A stretch of 64,000 nt of DNA from Nymphaea colorata (Eukaryota > Streptophyta > Magnoliopsida > Nymphaeales > Nymphaeaceae), in NCBI RefSeq assembly GCF_008831285.2, contig NC_045148.1, forward strand, positions 6,949,001 through 7,013,000, written 5' to 3'. Shown here in pieces: positions 32,914 to 45,479 of this stretch. The notes beneath the pieces were generated by a model. The model had not been told where the DNA came from, searched no databases, and saw nothing but the letters and a program-made list of their open reading frames with translations. A program made the position numbers and the translations under genes. The first letter of the stretch is position 1; each line of letters begins with the position of its first letter.

Positions 32914-35900
32914 TTCTGTATTGATGGCTAAAGACTTCGGGCGTCGACTGTTTGTTTCCCTGTTCAAATTAGTCAAGTTTGAAAGACCGACTGGTGCTTG
33001 TAACTTGGGGGTTTTCCTACTAGCGATATTTTAATTTGATTTTCTGAAAGTCGGTAAAATAAAGGACCAATGTCAACATAATATGAGGGCGTTGGGTGTT
33101 TGATCTAAAATCCTTAAAATTTGAGAACCGTGTATTTAAGGTTAAACTTGATAATATTTTTTCTAATACAGGAAAGGCAAAATAGAACGGTAAGCTTTTA
33201 GGCTTAACACAAGTATCATCAGTTTGATGAATCACAGATATTGCGGGGGATTTCTCTCCACATCACCAAAAGCGTCTTACCTCAGGTCCATATCAGTTCC
33301 ATGGATTTCAAAGTTGAAGCAATCAAAATTCCCCTAAAAGGTTTACAATAGGAGAATCCGATTTCTGCTGCCATACTTTTCAATATCTGATGTTGCTTAA
33401 CTCGAAAGGGTAATGAAAAGTCTATAGTTTGTGATTTAATTTTAAATACTTGCTTCCATCTTGAAATCTCCTTTTGTTTTCGGCTAATAAAACTTGGTTT
33501 TCTCCAAGTATGCACACATACCCATTGATGCTTCATGTGTAAACGCCACGGGGAGAGATGCTTCCACTTATTTATGAAATACCCTCTTGCTTGAGAATTG
33601 GAGAATTATTCTGAAAACTCTTCACAAAAAGCAGGTGGTTCATGCAGTTCTTTGAAATGGTGCTTTGGGTCTATCGACTGGTGCTTGGCCTCTTGTGTAG
33701 AGAGGGCAAGTCGGGGTTCAGTTGGCGTCTTCGAGGAAAAGTTCTTTCTGAGACAGAAAAGTTCTTTCTGTCGGTAATCAGGAACCTGAACTGCTAGGAT
33801 TTGTTCTCGAGTATCACCTACCAGTTGGTGCTACTGGCATTTACTCAGTTCCTAAGTGGGATCAAACTTGAAGGCAGTGCTCATTTCTCTGATTCTCTCT
33901 AGCCTTAGCCTCAAGAATTGTTTTGTTTCATATCTGCATCGCTTCGTAACAGTGGTTGACCTCGTCCAGCAGGTTTGAACGGAAACTTAGGTTGCATTTG
34001 ATAGTCTGGAATCTAGCTGCGTTAAAGAATGTGCTTCCCAAAATCCTCAGTTTAAACGATCTTAAATCCACATTGCATGTTGAAATTGGATGGGTGGTTC
34101 AGTCCTTAAATCTATCCATCTGAAATCCTAAAGATCCTAGATCGTCGTGAATCCCACGCACCCTTCGAGTAATGCGTCTCAAATATCTTTATTTTTTAAA
34201 TGAATTAAGGTCGGTAGATTTGCATTAATTGATTGAATAACTAATTTACAAAAGGAAAAATAAATGCAAAAAAAAACGACTCTAATCACCCTTTTCTCCT
34301 ACTGTAAGTTGAAATCAAATGTTTAAAAGGACAAAATTATTTAATAGTCTTGTCATGTACATCGTGTATAGGTATTATACGGCAAGAAATTTATCGAGTA
34401 TAATACAATAAAATTGTATATCTCAACAATATCTCGAGAAAATCTTCATAAATTTTTAAAAAATTTAAAATATTTAATAAATCTTAAAAATTATGAAAAA
34501 ATAAAAATTAATAAAAAATATGAAAAAACACAAAAAATGTGTATTATACATGTTTTTTTCACGTTTTTTATTTTTTGGTGTTTTTTAAAAAAAAAACACA
34601 TCTAATTGCTGTTTTATATCTTTTTTATATCTGATAAAATTTTCGTGTATTTAACGCATTGTTTTCAAATAAAACATGTTTTTTGTGACTTATATGGTCC
34701 ACTTAGCAAATAAGAATTTTTAAAGTCTACGCCATTTTAATATTGGAAGCATAAAAATTTAAATCTCATACGCCCACACACACGCCCACACATGTTTCAC
34801 GCTCACCACTTCACCTATTAAATCACATCTAATTGAAAAAGAAAGAGAAGAGATACAGGGGCCAAGATGCACACAATTCAATATGGATACGACGTCTAAA
34901 TTTGAACATGTAACTTCAATGTTAAAGTCCGACAAAACTGAGGTCCTTAGTTCTAAAATCTTACGAAACTTTGTTTACATATAAAAAACAACCTTTAAGA
35001 CTAGCTTTAAAATTAACCAAAACCAGTTGAATGCATTTACTTAGCATTTCACAAGTGGATCGACTGAAAGCTGGAGCTAAAAGCTAACTCCACTATTTCC
35101 AGGGTTTAGAGCTAAGCAGGTGCTTGGGTAATAGCCTTGAATTTCTAGCCACTAATGATAGTACAAGCCAAGAACAGTATACTGGCAGCAAAAACATTTT
35201 GTGAGTGTCCTACAATCTGTTTCAATGATTGAGGTAGGTCTATAGAATAATAACTTTAGTGTTTTATGAATCTATTCCAATCTTTACGAGAAATTCATGT
35301 GATATTCGCAAGAACCTTATAAGAATTTCTTTAGTTTATTCTGTAGACTCTAGGATTGGGTACTAAGGAAGATTCATTTATAGTCTTATATGTCTACCTT
35401 AATCTTTTACACAGTTTCATGGAACAATCAGAAGTACAAATTAACAATCAAATATGAATTAGTTAAGCTTTGTAGTCGACCTTGCTTAAGACCTTGATTA
35501 ATGAAAACTTATAAAAACGGACTTACCCCTGCCCAAGAACTCCATATTTGGAATTTCAAGATATTCTTTGATTCTCAAATCCTCCATGGGTATCTCGCAG
35601 CAGCAATAACTGCTCAAAACTATCTCCCCAAGTGGGAAGTAGGTAAATGTTCATCTCATGATAATTATGGAGGCGGCATTAATTGAAGATCGTGATTCTC
35701 AAGATGGTGAAATATTTTATTAAAGGGGGTTGATTCATACGACTTCTGGAAGCTGCAATTGATAAGTTCAGAGAATCAGAGGAAGAGGAAGAAACAAAAT
35801 CTTACCCACATCAGAACATTGAAAAATGAAACATATTCCAACTCTGGGACAATCGAGGAGACGCTGACGAAGGACCAAATATTATTGCCGACTTTACTTG

Positions 35901-35990
35901 CCTTCATTGCATTTTCGCCACGTACTTGTTCACGAACCTCTACCTACTTTTCAAACCCTGGACACCCTTCTCATCTACCAGTCTTCCCCG
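31241..35990. other. Gene-poor spacer
   Basis: After the SUI1 3' end I recognise no gene. Several open frames (for example 32083-32613) lack any familiar motif and lie in T-rich, low-complexity DNA. An (AT)17 tract lies at 32877-32910. About 34200-34700 is extremely AT-rich. No transposon termini were certain. Confidence 0.5.
32873..32916. repeat. (AT)n tract with palindromic arms
   Basis: An (AT)17 tract is bounded by AACTC on the left and GAGTT on the right, so the whole segment is a perfect inverted repeat able to form a hairpin or cruciform. Confidence 0.8.
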
Positions 35991-35994
35991 CCAA

Positions 35995-36071
35995 AACTCC
36001 CACCATCTTTTCTCTTTTGTTGCATGAGAAAATCAATTCAATGTTGGTGGGAGTTCTCAGCAGCTATATAT
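35995..36071 (+). promoter_or_regulatory. R3-MYB promoter: inverted repeat and TATA box
   Basis: AACTCCCACC (35995-36004) and its complement GGTGGGAGTT (36046-36055) form a 10-bp inverted repeat with a 41-nt loop, followed by a TATATATA run starting near 36064. The ATG lies about 115 bp further on. The arms might be protein-binding sites; that is inference. Confidence 0.6.
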
Positions 36072-36179
36072 ACTTGCAGGAGTTAGTGAGCTTCCCCGCC
36101 GGCGCAGCATAATTTCATCCTCGTATTGACTGGTGAGGAGGCTGAATTTGTGTGCTCTGGCAATTAAAGCATTAAGGCC

Positions 36180-37452
36180 ATGGCTGACGCAGCAGACCAT
36201 TCTTCTCAAGGTACTTCATCAGTGGCTCTTCAAGGTACCATCCTCTCCCTCTTTCTTTCTTTTGTGAAGAACTTTGTTGGAAACTTGGTTTTGAATGAAA
36301 ACTAGTTCTAAGAGGACCTGTTTTGATGCTAAAATCAGGTTTCTAGCATCACCTAAATGGTCCATGTATTCGTTCTGATGTTAAAGCCAGGTTTTCGACA
36401 TGGGTTTATTGTCATACAAACGGTTGACAAGTGCCAAAATGGTTTCAGCACGTACCAAGCTAGGATTTTCTTTTCTTTTCTTTTCTTTCGCTTTCTCCCA
36501 AATGGTTTCAAGTTTTGCTTGAGCAGAACATGGGATTGCATCTGTATAGGACAGAACTAAAGATTGAGATAAAACTTTATTTGAAAAGTAGAGGTTTTCC
36601 AGTATAGTTTGATTTCTACATCTACTCCTTCCTTTAAACTACAAACAGACGGATGTACCAATGGTTCACTCAAGTCTAGAAGCAGCAAACACTGCACCTG
36701 CACCTGGGGAGCAAAGAAAAAGGGAGATCAAACAAAAAGGGAAAGGTCTTCGACCTTCTTCCGACAGATTCCACCTAAAATCCACCTAAAATAGAGTTTT
36801 ATAGTGTCCTCCCATCATTTCTGTCCTTTCAAGTGGAGGCCTTTTCCAACGCGGTAAATTTTCCATGACAAACTTCTTGTTTGGTTCCGGTAAAACACAA
36901 TCTTCTTCTTTCGTTGGATTGGTTGTCTGATTTATAAAAGGAGAAAAGATATTTAGTGGGTCGTTAAGTACAAATGTGGAAAAGCTTTTTGTTTTTTCGA
37001 AGTTTTCTCTGACAAGGGCCAATACAAAGCATATATTGGCAAACTATACACAGTCAACTTGGTATATAAAAAGCGGAATTCCATAAGTTTGTTTCAAGTG
37101 GAAAGTTTGCGAGATGAAAAGATCAGGCATGTTGTTAACTAAGAATCGCCTAATAAGTTCCATTTTTGTGTGGGCACTGCAGAGTTTGATGAAGCGGAGA
37201 GCAGCAAAGACTGTGAAAAGTTGGAGTTCTCTGACGATGAAGCGAGTCTCGTCGCAAGGATGTTTAGACTAGTCGGACAAAGGTGATCTCACTGCCTATT
37301 GATTACCTTCTAACACTTAGTTACCTGCCCACTAAAGGAAGCGTACATGAAATTAAAGCAGGTGGTCGCTTATTGCCGGGAGAATCCCTGGCAGGACGCC
37401 GGAGGAGATCGAGAAGTACTGGACTTCGAGGTACACCATAAGTGAACAGTGA
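36180..37452 (+). CDS. Single-repeat R3-MYB (CPC/TRY-like) regulator
   Basis: Small R3-MYBs compete with R2R3-MYBs for bHLH partners and repress trichome, root-hair or pigment fate; they move between cells in Arabidopsis. Exons: 36180-36234, 37183-37282, 37362-37452, giving 81 aa. A second donor at 36211 (also GTAC, same phase) would give 73 aa. The MYB repeat reads FSDDEASLVARMFRLVGQRWSLIAGRIPGRTPEEIEKYW, with the spaced tryptophans of R3. The bHLH-contact motif [D/E]LxxRxxxLxxxxxxLxxxR is kept except that Ser stands at the first acidic position. The N-terminus is short and unrelated to CPC, and the C-terminus ends soon after the repeat. Family is secure; the biological process is inferred. 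Confidence 0.88.
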
Positions 37453-38419
37453 ATGAGATAAAAAAGGCTGCGACGAAGCTTCTGTGATAGAGTTCCTTCT
37501 CTGTCTCTACAGGGTTGGCGTTTGTGTACTACTGTAACTTGTTGTTCTGCTCCCTTGTACGTGAAAAGAACAGGTTCTTTTTTTAATGCATTATATCGGT
37601 CTTACTGGGTCCCGGCATTTGCCCCATGCATTAAATTGCATGAAGCTACCCATCGTGTTCATGTACCATCTGGCATAAAAACGAATGACAAAAGTTCAAA
37701 AAACTTTGAAGTTGTACGAGAGCGCATTAAACAGCTTATTATAACTTTGCATTTATAAAAAATATTGAGATATTGCATTTATAAGGAAGACAGAGGAGGC
37801 AGTGGCTTCATAAGCTTCTCGCTCACCAAGATAAAAAAAAATAAACCACACACATTCACACTAGAATGCAAAAATGTTAGACAATTTGCCTTAAATTGAT
37901 CTATGAAAATATTTTATATTCTTTTGAATGAACAAAACTAAAGATGTATTTTATCATCTTCTTTTTTAACAAAAAGCTCAAGTCTCCACCCAACCATTTG
38001 TGGGTCAGTGTGTTTTTTTTAAAATACAAAAACAGATGTTTAAGAGATTTGAAATAAAAACTAACCACCTACCAACTACCGCTTGACCATTACCTTAAGA
38101 AGAGAGTACTTAGATTTGAATGTAATCTACTAATGGCTTCATCATCTCTATTTTTATTCAAATTTCATGTTAGGGAGGAATTAGGGGACCATAAGACACT
38201 TGATAGGAATTTGATATGAAGAGAGATCTAAGTTGAGTAGAGATGCCTCAAGGGGCATTACACAACTGAAATGTAAAGTGGGTCACAGTCAAGAGGTCTG
38301 AAATTCAAATTCCATAGTTGCTGTTATATTTTGGTGTGTTGTTCTTTTGAGCTAAGAACGGTGGCAAGCAAAAAAATTAAGTTGAAAGATATACTGTAAG
38401 TGCATCCAGAGCTCGCAAC

Positions 38420-38612
38420 CAGGGGTGGAGTCAGGATTTTCTTCAGGGATGGGTCGGCAGTCCGATCTCCGGATCTGGGTAGGGCCAAACTGAATTTTAA
38501 TACAAAAATACATTACGTAATTAAAAAATATTACTTTTTTCAATGTAAAAAACCAATTTTTCATTGGCTGGGGTGGGGCCATGGCCTAGGCGCCCCCCTT
38601 CCCTCCGCCTCT
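38420..38612. mobile_element. Mutator-like MITE with 9-bp target duplication (copy 1)
   Basis: The element begins CAGGGGTGGAGTCAGG and ends CCCTCCGCCTCT, so the ends form an imperfect terminal inverted repeat built on GGGG[T/C]GGAG. It is flanked by the exact 9-bp direct repeat GCTCGCAAC (38411-38419 and 38613-38621). Size (193 bp) and target duplication suggest a Mutator-like MITE. The interior shares GGGTAG[G/C]GCCAAACTGAA and CATG[G/A]CCTAGGCG with copy 2. Confidence 0.85.
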
Positions 38613-39179
38613 GCTCGCAACCAATCAAAATCTTAGAAACATAAGAATACAGCCTTATAAATTTTGACAGTTTTTCCTCAATAAACATTAAAAAAAAAAG
38701 ATCCCGGTTAGATTAAGGGCAACCATTGATTATACTTTGTGTTAGGCTGAGTTGACAACCGAATCAAATGGATCGATAGGAAATCCATTTGATATATACA
38801 ACTTCCAATAAAGCCAGTGTGACACGTATCACATTTTTTTTTGTCGATTTTAACTGCATTTCGTATCTTTAACGACTTCCATTTTATTTTCTTTCTCTTT
38901 TCTTTTTTACTTAAAAAAAATGTAAACATGACTTTTCTTTTACCGATCTAGAAAGCAATTAGGTCTCTTTTGATTTGATTCGACTCATTCCCCGAATCTC
39001 TTGAAAAGTGATTTCATTAGGAAACCGATTTTTATTAACAACATTGTTTTCCACGTCTAGTTTTTTTTGGATTCTTTGTTTTTCATTTTTTTTTTGTTAG
39101 AAAGGATAACACGTCTTACTTGAATTGAATATCCAACTGAATCCTTTCAAAAAAATCTGATATGAAAAAAAATTTAATA

Positions 39180-39320
39180 TCTAATTAAAAAACAGATCGA
39201 ATGAAGAAATGATATTCGATAGAATATACATAAATATCTGGTTGGATTTACTTCAAATAAATATTTTATATCCAAAGTTCTTAAATTCAGATTTCTATTC
39301 GGCTCAATTTAGACTAAATG
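39180..39320 (+). repeat. AT-rich dispersed repeat, copy 1 (partial)
   Basis: This shares word order (AAATAAATATTTTATATCCAA, then AAATTCAGATTTCTATTC) with longer copies at about 45480-45830 and 56200-56560. All three lie in the same orientation. The class is unknown and there is no coding capacity. Confidence 0.55.
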
Positions 39321-40450
39321 GCGTAAGGGAGAGTCCCACACATGCATCTAAATTATGAACGAGAGAGAGAGAGAGAGAGAGAGGACAAAATGAAAACTTA
39401 TTAACAAAATTAGGTGACATGGTGCTCCCAAGCGCACAAACACAATAAGGAAAAATAAGAACAGAAGCAATAAGTACAAAACAGGAAAAACAAAAGCAAA
39501 GAAAGGAAAAAAAAAAAAAAAATAGAGGGCCACATAGCCCATCCACATGATTGAAGTTGCCCGGTATCTAAAGACACAGTTATTCGACTCCTCCCAAATC
39601 TTTCACCAACAACTAATTAACTAAGACCGTTAGGTAAAATGCCAAGTTGATAGAAGAGAAAGGGGCAAAAAGGTGAATGGTTGGTCGGGTGAGGAGAACG
39701 ACAGACAAAGAAAGCCAAACAAGAAAGAGAATGTGACAGAAAAAAGGACAAGAGGTGAAAAAGTGAATGTGAGAGGACGCTTGGGCGAATTAGAAGATTA
39801 GAGCATTGGTACAGCTAGGTTGACTAGCATGCAATTGGTTTTCGCTAATTTTGTCGCCTTTGGCTATAGTTTCAAATATAGGTTAAACAGTTGTTATGTG
39901 AAATACCAACGGATCCAATTTACATTAAATGTACTTTTAACCATATCACTATTCGGATGTTTATAATATTCCAATCTAAATTCAGGATCTGAATATGATT
40001 TGAATTTGATTTTTAAATTCACATCTAAAATAATGGTAACACGTTATGTCAGACTAAATTAATGGTCGAAGCCAAAGGAGCTAAAATGAAAAAGAGTTGT
40101 CATAATCTTCAATTAATGGCTTTCAGCTGTAATTCGCGCGCTATAAAACGATTCCGCACGCCTTTCACACAAGCAGGACAAACTTAACACATCTAGAAAC
40201 CAACAGCATCATGCAGAGATATCAGGAGGACGACCTGTTAAAACACTAGTCACGGGGTTCAATGCTTGTTTCATGGGCTACTAAATCTCCCGTCCGCTAA
40301 AATTGCTGGCCGAGATTCCGTAATCTCTCTTACACAACTGCTAAATAATATATTAAGTTTCAAATATGTCATATGCCACTTGTCCATGGTTAAAAGCATT
40401 TTAAATTACTCTAACCGTTGTTGAAGAAGAAAAACTAATACATTGGCATA

Positions 40451-40453
<3 letters not shown>

Positions 40454-40523
<70 letters not shown>
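40454..40523. repeat. (AT)35 microsatellite
   Basis: An uninterrupted AT dinucleotide run of about 70 bp in spacer DNA. Confidence 0.95.
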
Positions 40524-40525
<2 letters not shown>

Positions 40526-41010
40526 CACCTTCATATATAACTCCATGAATAGTGATGGTGAGGATTTGGAGGCCTCATATCTTTTAACATTTAGTAGCAA
40601 ATGATGAACCCAGAAGAGTTCCTCCTTTCAAATTTTAAAGGGTTGCTTGGCAAACAATAACACGTTGTTACTTTGTTACAGTCTCATAAATGTGCATAAA
40701 AAGAAAATGAGGCAGAATTATAAAGCACTTGTTACAGTATTCAATGAGTATGCTCACGTATTAATGAGACAGTAAATGAGCTCTACTGCAGGGCCCCATG
40801 GTAAAAAACGAATCTGACCTGCAACCAAGCCTGAATATCCCGCACCAAGTCCATGAAGAGAGTGTTGACAGCGGCAGAATGAAGAACTAGAAGGCAGGGG
40901 CGAAGCCTGTTATTGGTTCATGCAGATGGCTTGCCACTATGTTGAACAGTGGAAAGTTTCTCCTAAATGCCCGAATGGATGACTTTCAAGATGTTGGCTG
41001 GCCGGATTTA

Positions 41011-41225
41011 GAACAGCAGCGGAGCCAGTGTGGGGCTGGCGTGGACATTCCATGTTTGTTCGTGCATGTATCGGCTTTTATTTTCCTTTCCATAAAATTA
41101 AAATTATGGGCATTCCACACGCACGAGAAAGAAACTCAACTGCTTATAGCAGTAGCGGAGCTAGCATGGGCTGGCGTGAGCGCCTGCCCACAGCAACCCA
41201 AGGTACTAGTACATAGTATCCCATA
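41011..41225. repeat. Direct pair of GCGGAGC-headed repeat ends
   Basis: AGCAGCGGAGCCAGTGTGGG followed by GCTGGCGTGG (41011-41045) is repeated in direct orientation as GTAGCGGAGCTAGCATGGGC followed by TGGCGTGAGCGCC (41149-41190). The motif resembles ends of the GGGGCGGAGCC MITE family, but no target duplications were found. Confidence 0.45.
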
Positions 41226-41514
41226 GCAAAAAATTTCTGGCTCCCATTGATTTAGAAGTATTAAGCTCACAATCAACAAACGAAGCTAAGGGAAAGCTTA
41301 GACACCACAGTCGACGTCCTCCCAAAGTATGATTTTTATTAACTATCCTGAATAAAGTTCTTTCCCCAGTGCTGGTTATAATGACTATTCAACGGAAGTA
41401 TCTCTATATTTTGATGCCATGAACTTTCGTTGATGAGCTATACACTATCCTTTAGATCAAGATGCACCAAAATAATATCGTAATATCCATATCTCCATCT
41501 GGAACTAGAACTAG

Positions 41515-41930
41515 GGTTTAGTACAAGCCGAGTCGAGTTTGAGCTCAGCTTAAATTCAAGTCCAGCTCGACTTGCTTAACTTGTTTGACATGTTTATGTT
41601 AGTTCAACTTGTTTCATTTCTTTTAACTCGCTGACTCGCTTAACTTGTTTTTTTTAAAACTAGTTCAACTTTGAACAGCCATTTAACAGAAAATCTAAGA
41701 AAAATGCACATATTCTACATCCAAATATCTCCTAGAAAAAAACTTAGCAATACAAAAGCTCTCATTCCTAACATGGTTTTGTGGTTGAACTGAGCCGAGT
41801 TTAAATGAGTTGTGTTTTTACAACTCGAACTCAAATTGCTTAACATTTCTAACATAAATTTAAACTTGAACTTGAACGAGTCAAGCTTGAGTCAAGTTTT
41901 TACAAACTAGTTCCATAGAACCTGAGTTGA
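41515..41930. repeat. GAGTCGAGTT/AACTCGACTT-rich dispersed repeat
   Basis: Short self-complementary words (GAGCTCAG, CAGCTCGACTTG, GAACTCAAATTGCTTAAC, GAGTCAAGCTTGAGTCAAG) recur on both strands over about 400 bp. This is typical of degraded plant intergenic elements. The class is not determined. Confidence 0.45.
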
Positions 41931-42524
41931 CTCAACTCCTTGTGTGGCCCAATCTGAAAACTATAACATATGCTCTAGATCAAGAAAATAAAGAATAGGA
42001 AAGCTTTTTATAAGTGAAATTATTATTTTGAATTCATACATGGAGTTTAATTTAAAACTGGGCACTGGGTTGGGCAGCGGCCGGGTACTTGGTACCCAGC
42101 TCGACTCAGGCCCGGGCTCAGACAAAAAGAACCCGGGACGACCCAATAAGCCCGGGTGAACTCGAAACTGAGTTTTAATTTTTTTATTAATTTATATATA
42201 TATTTATAATAATTTATTATGATTAATTATATTTATATAATTTTTTATTTAAAAATATATTTTTGAATTTAATCGAACCGAACTATTCTAGTTTTTCAAG
42301 TCGGGCGGAGGTCAACTGGTTTCGAATGTTGGGTCGACTTGAGTACAATTCATTATTAGACTGGGCCGGTCCGATGCCCAAGCGTAGTTTAGTTTGCTTA
42401 CTGAAACCCAAACCAAACCAGGAGGCTGAATATGAGATCCAACTATTGCTAACCGTTTTGGAGGCCTAAACTGTCCCCACGGATCCGGTCCGTATCTAAA
42501 TCCAAATAACGCCGTGGCACAAAG

Positions 42525-42575
42525 TTCTAGAAGTTACTGGGCCGGAGAGGACCCATAGTTCAGCAGCTTCTAGAA
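42525..42575 (+). promoter_or_regulatory. Heat-shock elements of sHSP gene 1
   Basis: TTCTAGAA occurs at 42525-42532 and again at 42568-42575, each an inverted nTTCnnGAAn pair bound by heat-shock factors. They lie about 270-320 bp before the ATG. A CAATAAATC (about 42652) may serve as the TATA region. Confidence 0.75.
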
Positions 42576-42843
42576 GCTGCGGGGAACAAATCGTCCTCCT
42601 CCAGCTTCTTCTAGTTCCATCGACAATCTTCCATCATCTTCTCTCCTTTCCCAATAAATCAGCGAATCACTCGTTCTCTCTCCATCGTCGATCGCTCAGG
42701 CAGTCACAGAAGAAGAAGAAGAAGATCACTCTCTCTGTCGCTGTCTTTTGTTCGTCGAAGCGCCGTTTTAGAAACCCAATCCGGTTACGCAGCAACAAGA
42801 AGGGAAAAGAGGCAGGGGAAGTGTGAAAGGAGTTGACAGGAAA

Positions 42844-43326
42844 ATGGAGTTACTGATGATGGAGCAGCCGATATCGTCGGCGCTGCACGACCTGCTGAGC
42901 CTCCCGGACGAGATGGAGAAGCTGCTGCACGCGCCCACCCGCAGATACGTGCGCGACACGAAGGCCATGGCCTCCACGCCTGCCGACGTCATGGAGTACC
43001 CTACCTCCTACCACTTCGTCCTCGACATGCCGGGCCTCAAGCCCGGGGACATCAAGGTCCAGGTCGAGGAGGGCAACGTCCTCACCGTCAGCGGCGAAAG
43101 AAAAAGGGAAGAACGGCAGAAGCGGGACAAGGAGGAGGCGGAGGTCAAGTATCTGAGGATGGAGCGTAGGGTGGGGAAGTTCTTGAGGAGGTTCAACCTG
43201 CCGAAGAACGCCGACGTCGACGCCATCTCCGCCGCCTACGAGGACGGCGTGCTCACGGTCACGGTGCAGAAGGTGCCGCCCCCTGAGCCCAAGAAGCCCA
43301 AGACCATCGAGATCAAGGTGGCTTGA
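42844..43326 (+). CDS. HSP20: Class II cytosolic small heat shock protein (gene 1)
   Basis: ATP-independent chaperone that holds unfolding proteins during heat stress and forms dodecamer-type oligomers. The single exon encodes 160 aa. The N-terminal arm ([20 protein letters not shown]) and the class II signature [16 protein letters not shown] precede the alpha-crystallin domain (about residues 45-145), with [31 protein letters not shown] and [11 protein letters not shown]. The tail [16 protein letters not shown] carries an I-x-I motif. The frame also extends upstream of ATG 42844 without another ATG; this start aligns with the paralogues. It is the most diverged of the five copies ([22 protein letters not shown]). 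Heat-shock elements lie upstream and a (CT)n run follows the stop. Confidence 0.97.
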   Translation: MELLMMEQPISSALHDLLSLPDEMEKLLHAPTRRYVRDTKAMASTPADVMEYPTSYHFVLDMPGLKPGDIKVQVEEGNVLTVSGERKREERQKRDKEEAEVKYLRMERRVGKFLRRFNLPKNADVDAISAAYEDGVLTVTVQKVPPPEPKKPKTIEIKVA

Positions 43327-44515
43327 GAAATCGCCCCTTTTATCTCTCTCTCTCTCTCTGTCTGTGGGGCTTTTGCCCAGTGGTTGTATGCTGTAAAGCT
43401 CTTTGTAGTGAATTTTTCAGAACATTCAGAGAAGTAATTTTCCTTTCGCTCTTGAAATGGCTACTTTGCTTCAATTTGGTACAATCCCTGGTTTCTCAAT
43501 CTAAGCTCTGTTTTTTGGTACATAGTTGCATTAGTTTGACAGAGAACAGAGGGATCTGATTCTTGGAGAAATATTCACGCACAATCAGCTGTCACGGTTC
43601 TTGATAGTTTTCTTCAAAGTTGGAAGGCGATTGAGCACCAGAACAAGAAAAAATGTGAGGGTTCTTCGTTAGTTTTGAACTTTATATAAATGTGTTTGTT
43701 TAGCTTTAATTGAAACGTATGCGGCCTAAGAGCCCAAGAAGTCTTAGGTGGAACGACTCGATCGAACTCTGATAGATTCTTCATTTTTTTAATGGCCTTA
43801 TCGACGGTACCTAGAGTGTTGAATTCTCGAGCAAATTAGCTTAGACAATTCATATATTTTGAGTCTGACTCTGTATAGTTAAGCCAAACCTACTATTTAT
43901 ATTTATATAGGTCATATTGGTGGATGAATTTTCGTGTTAGTATGATTAATGATTAAAATATTTTTAGTTTACACTTAAAAAAAGTAAAATCGAAAGTGAA
44001 AATAAAAAAAAGTAGAAAAAAATTAAGGATGACATTTTCTTAATAAATTATAGCTTGGGGGTCACATATCTTGTAAGCAAATTGGAGGAAATTTAGGTGA
44101 AACTATACAATGTTGTTCACCTAAACCGAAGACTTTTTATCATAATGCCGGATATCAAAAAGATGTTTTGGGCAATCAAACCGTATTAAAACTTCGCGAG
44201 CATTCCTCAAATAATCAAGTTCAACTTCAAATATTCTACCTGCATCGAGTAAACATTTCTCTCTCTAACACACACTCCCTCTTTATGAAGACATTTAAAG
44301 CAATTATGGAATTGAGAAATGATGAAGATTGAGAAATGGGTGTCAAGTGGAAAGTGAACCCAGATTTAACAACCTGATTTGATTGTAAAAGATTATTTTT
44401 CAATTTTGTGAGGGCCATTATATGGCCTTTCCAAACGTTCTTTGAAACACTAATGGGTTGTGGTCATTATGTCCATTATTAGAGTCCATTATTAGAGCAC
44501 AAGCTTGTTTGTACC

Positions 44516-44965
44516 TCTTGCTTGATGGTTGACTCATGTCTCTTGGCAAATTTCATGTGATCGTTGTCATTTTCAAATCAGGTCTTTCAAGTTTCGGCTA
44601 TTAATATGTTTATTTATAATATGTACTTTTAGTTCTTTATGAAGACTTGTATATAATAAAGTTCATAATGAAAGAGTGATCCATACTCTTCATATGAGAA
44701 TCACCTACAAAGTTTCCAATCCTCGTTAATCTGATTCCGCGGCCGTATGAACCAAAGTTCAATCAGACTCAATTGAAGCGCTAGAGGAAAAGAAAGAACA
44801 AGAAGATGCCAACGGGCTAAGGCTTTCTTATAATTGATCAACTTCATTTAAGCGAAAGATTAAATCCTAAGTCTCAATAGGGGATTCAAATAAAATCCGA
44901 TAAGAAATGAAAGAATCTAGAAGCAACGAATGAAATAGTCCATTGAAAACAAAGGTCCTAGCATC
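44516..44965 (+). repeat. Dispersed repeat R1, copy 1
   Basis: About 450 bp (TCATGTCTCTTGGCAAATTTC through AATAGTCCATTGAAAACAAAG) recur with high similarity at 48945-49530 inside the retroelement fossil region. The AGAATCACCTACAAAGTTT block occurs once here but three times there. The class is unknown. Confidence 0.75.
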
Positions 44966-45479
44966 TTGTCTAAGAAGGAATTAAGAGTAGGGGCATGTAA
45001 AAAAACAAGTCTCTAGTTCGATTCTAGTAAGCGCTATGTTTCTGCACCTCAAGGTGGTAGGCACGACATGTAAGTTGATGAGTGCATTGCTTCTATCACT
45101 GCCACCAACGCAGCTTAGGATCCTTTCAGGCCTCGCTCGAAGTAGTAGGGATTCATAAACATATAGCACTTGAATTAATGCCTAAAAAATGGAGATCTAT
45201 AATAGTTTTTCACTAAAAGCATCTTCATGAAACTTGCTAGTTTTTTTTGGGGTACTACAGTTTACTTGTTTTCTCCAAATCCACCACCATGAACATTTCT
45301 AACATGTTTTGCTATGTTTGTTACTAATTTCCCTTTTTTTTTTTCGTGCGGGCTTTATGACTGTTTATATAAGATGCAATCTATAGCCTACTCGTGGCAA
45401 GCTTGTGAAGTTTCCTGTAATACTATACAGACTTTTGCCGGCCATTATGTGATCTGATCGATGACTCATTTGTTTATAC

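Larger units (their letters stand above)
37453..42520. other. Repeat-rich spacer before the sHSP cluster
   Basis: No gene is recognised. It contains a 9-bp-TSD MITE (38420-38612), an AT-rich dispersed repeat (about 39180-39320), a (GA)n tract (39357-39383), an (AT)35 tract (40454-40523), a direct pair of GCGGAGC-headed fragments (41011-41045 and 41149-41190), a GAGTCGAGTT-rich repeat (about 41515-41930) and a GC-rich GCCCGGGT-rich block (about 42060-42170). Confidence 0.55.
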
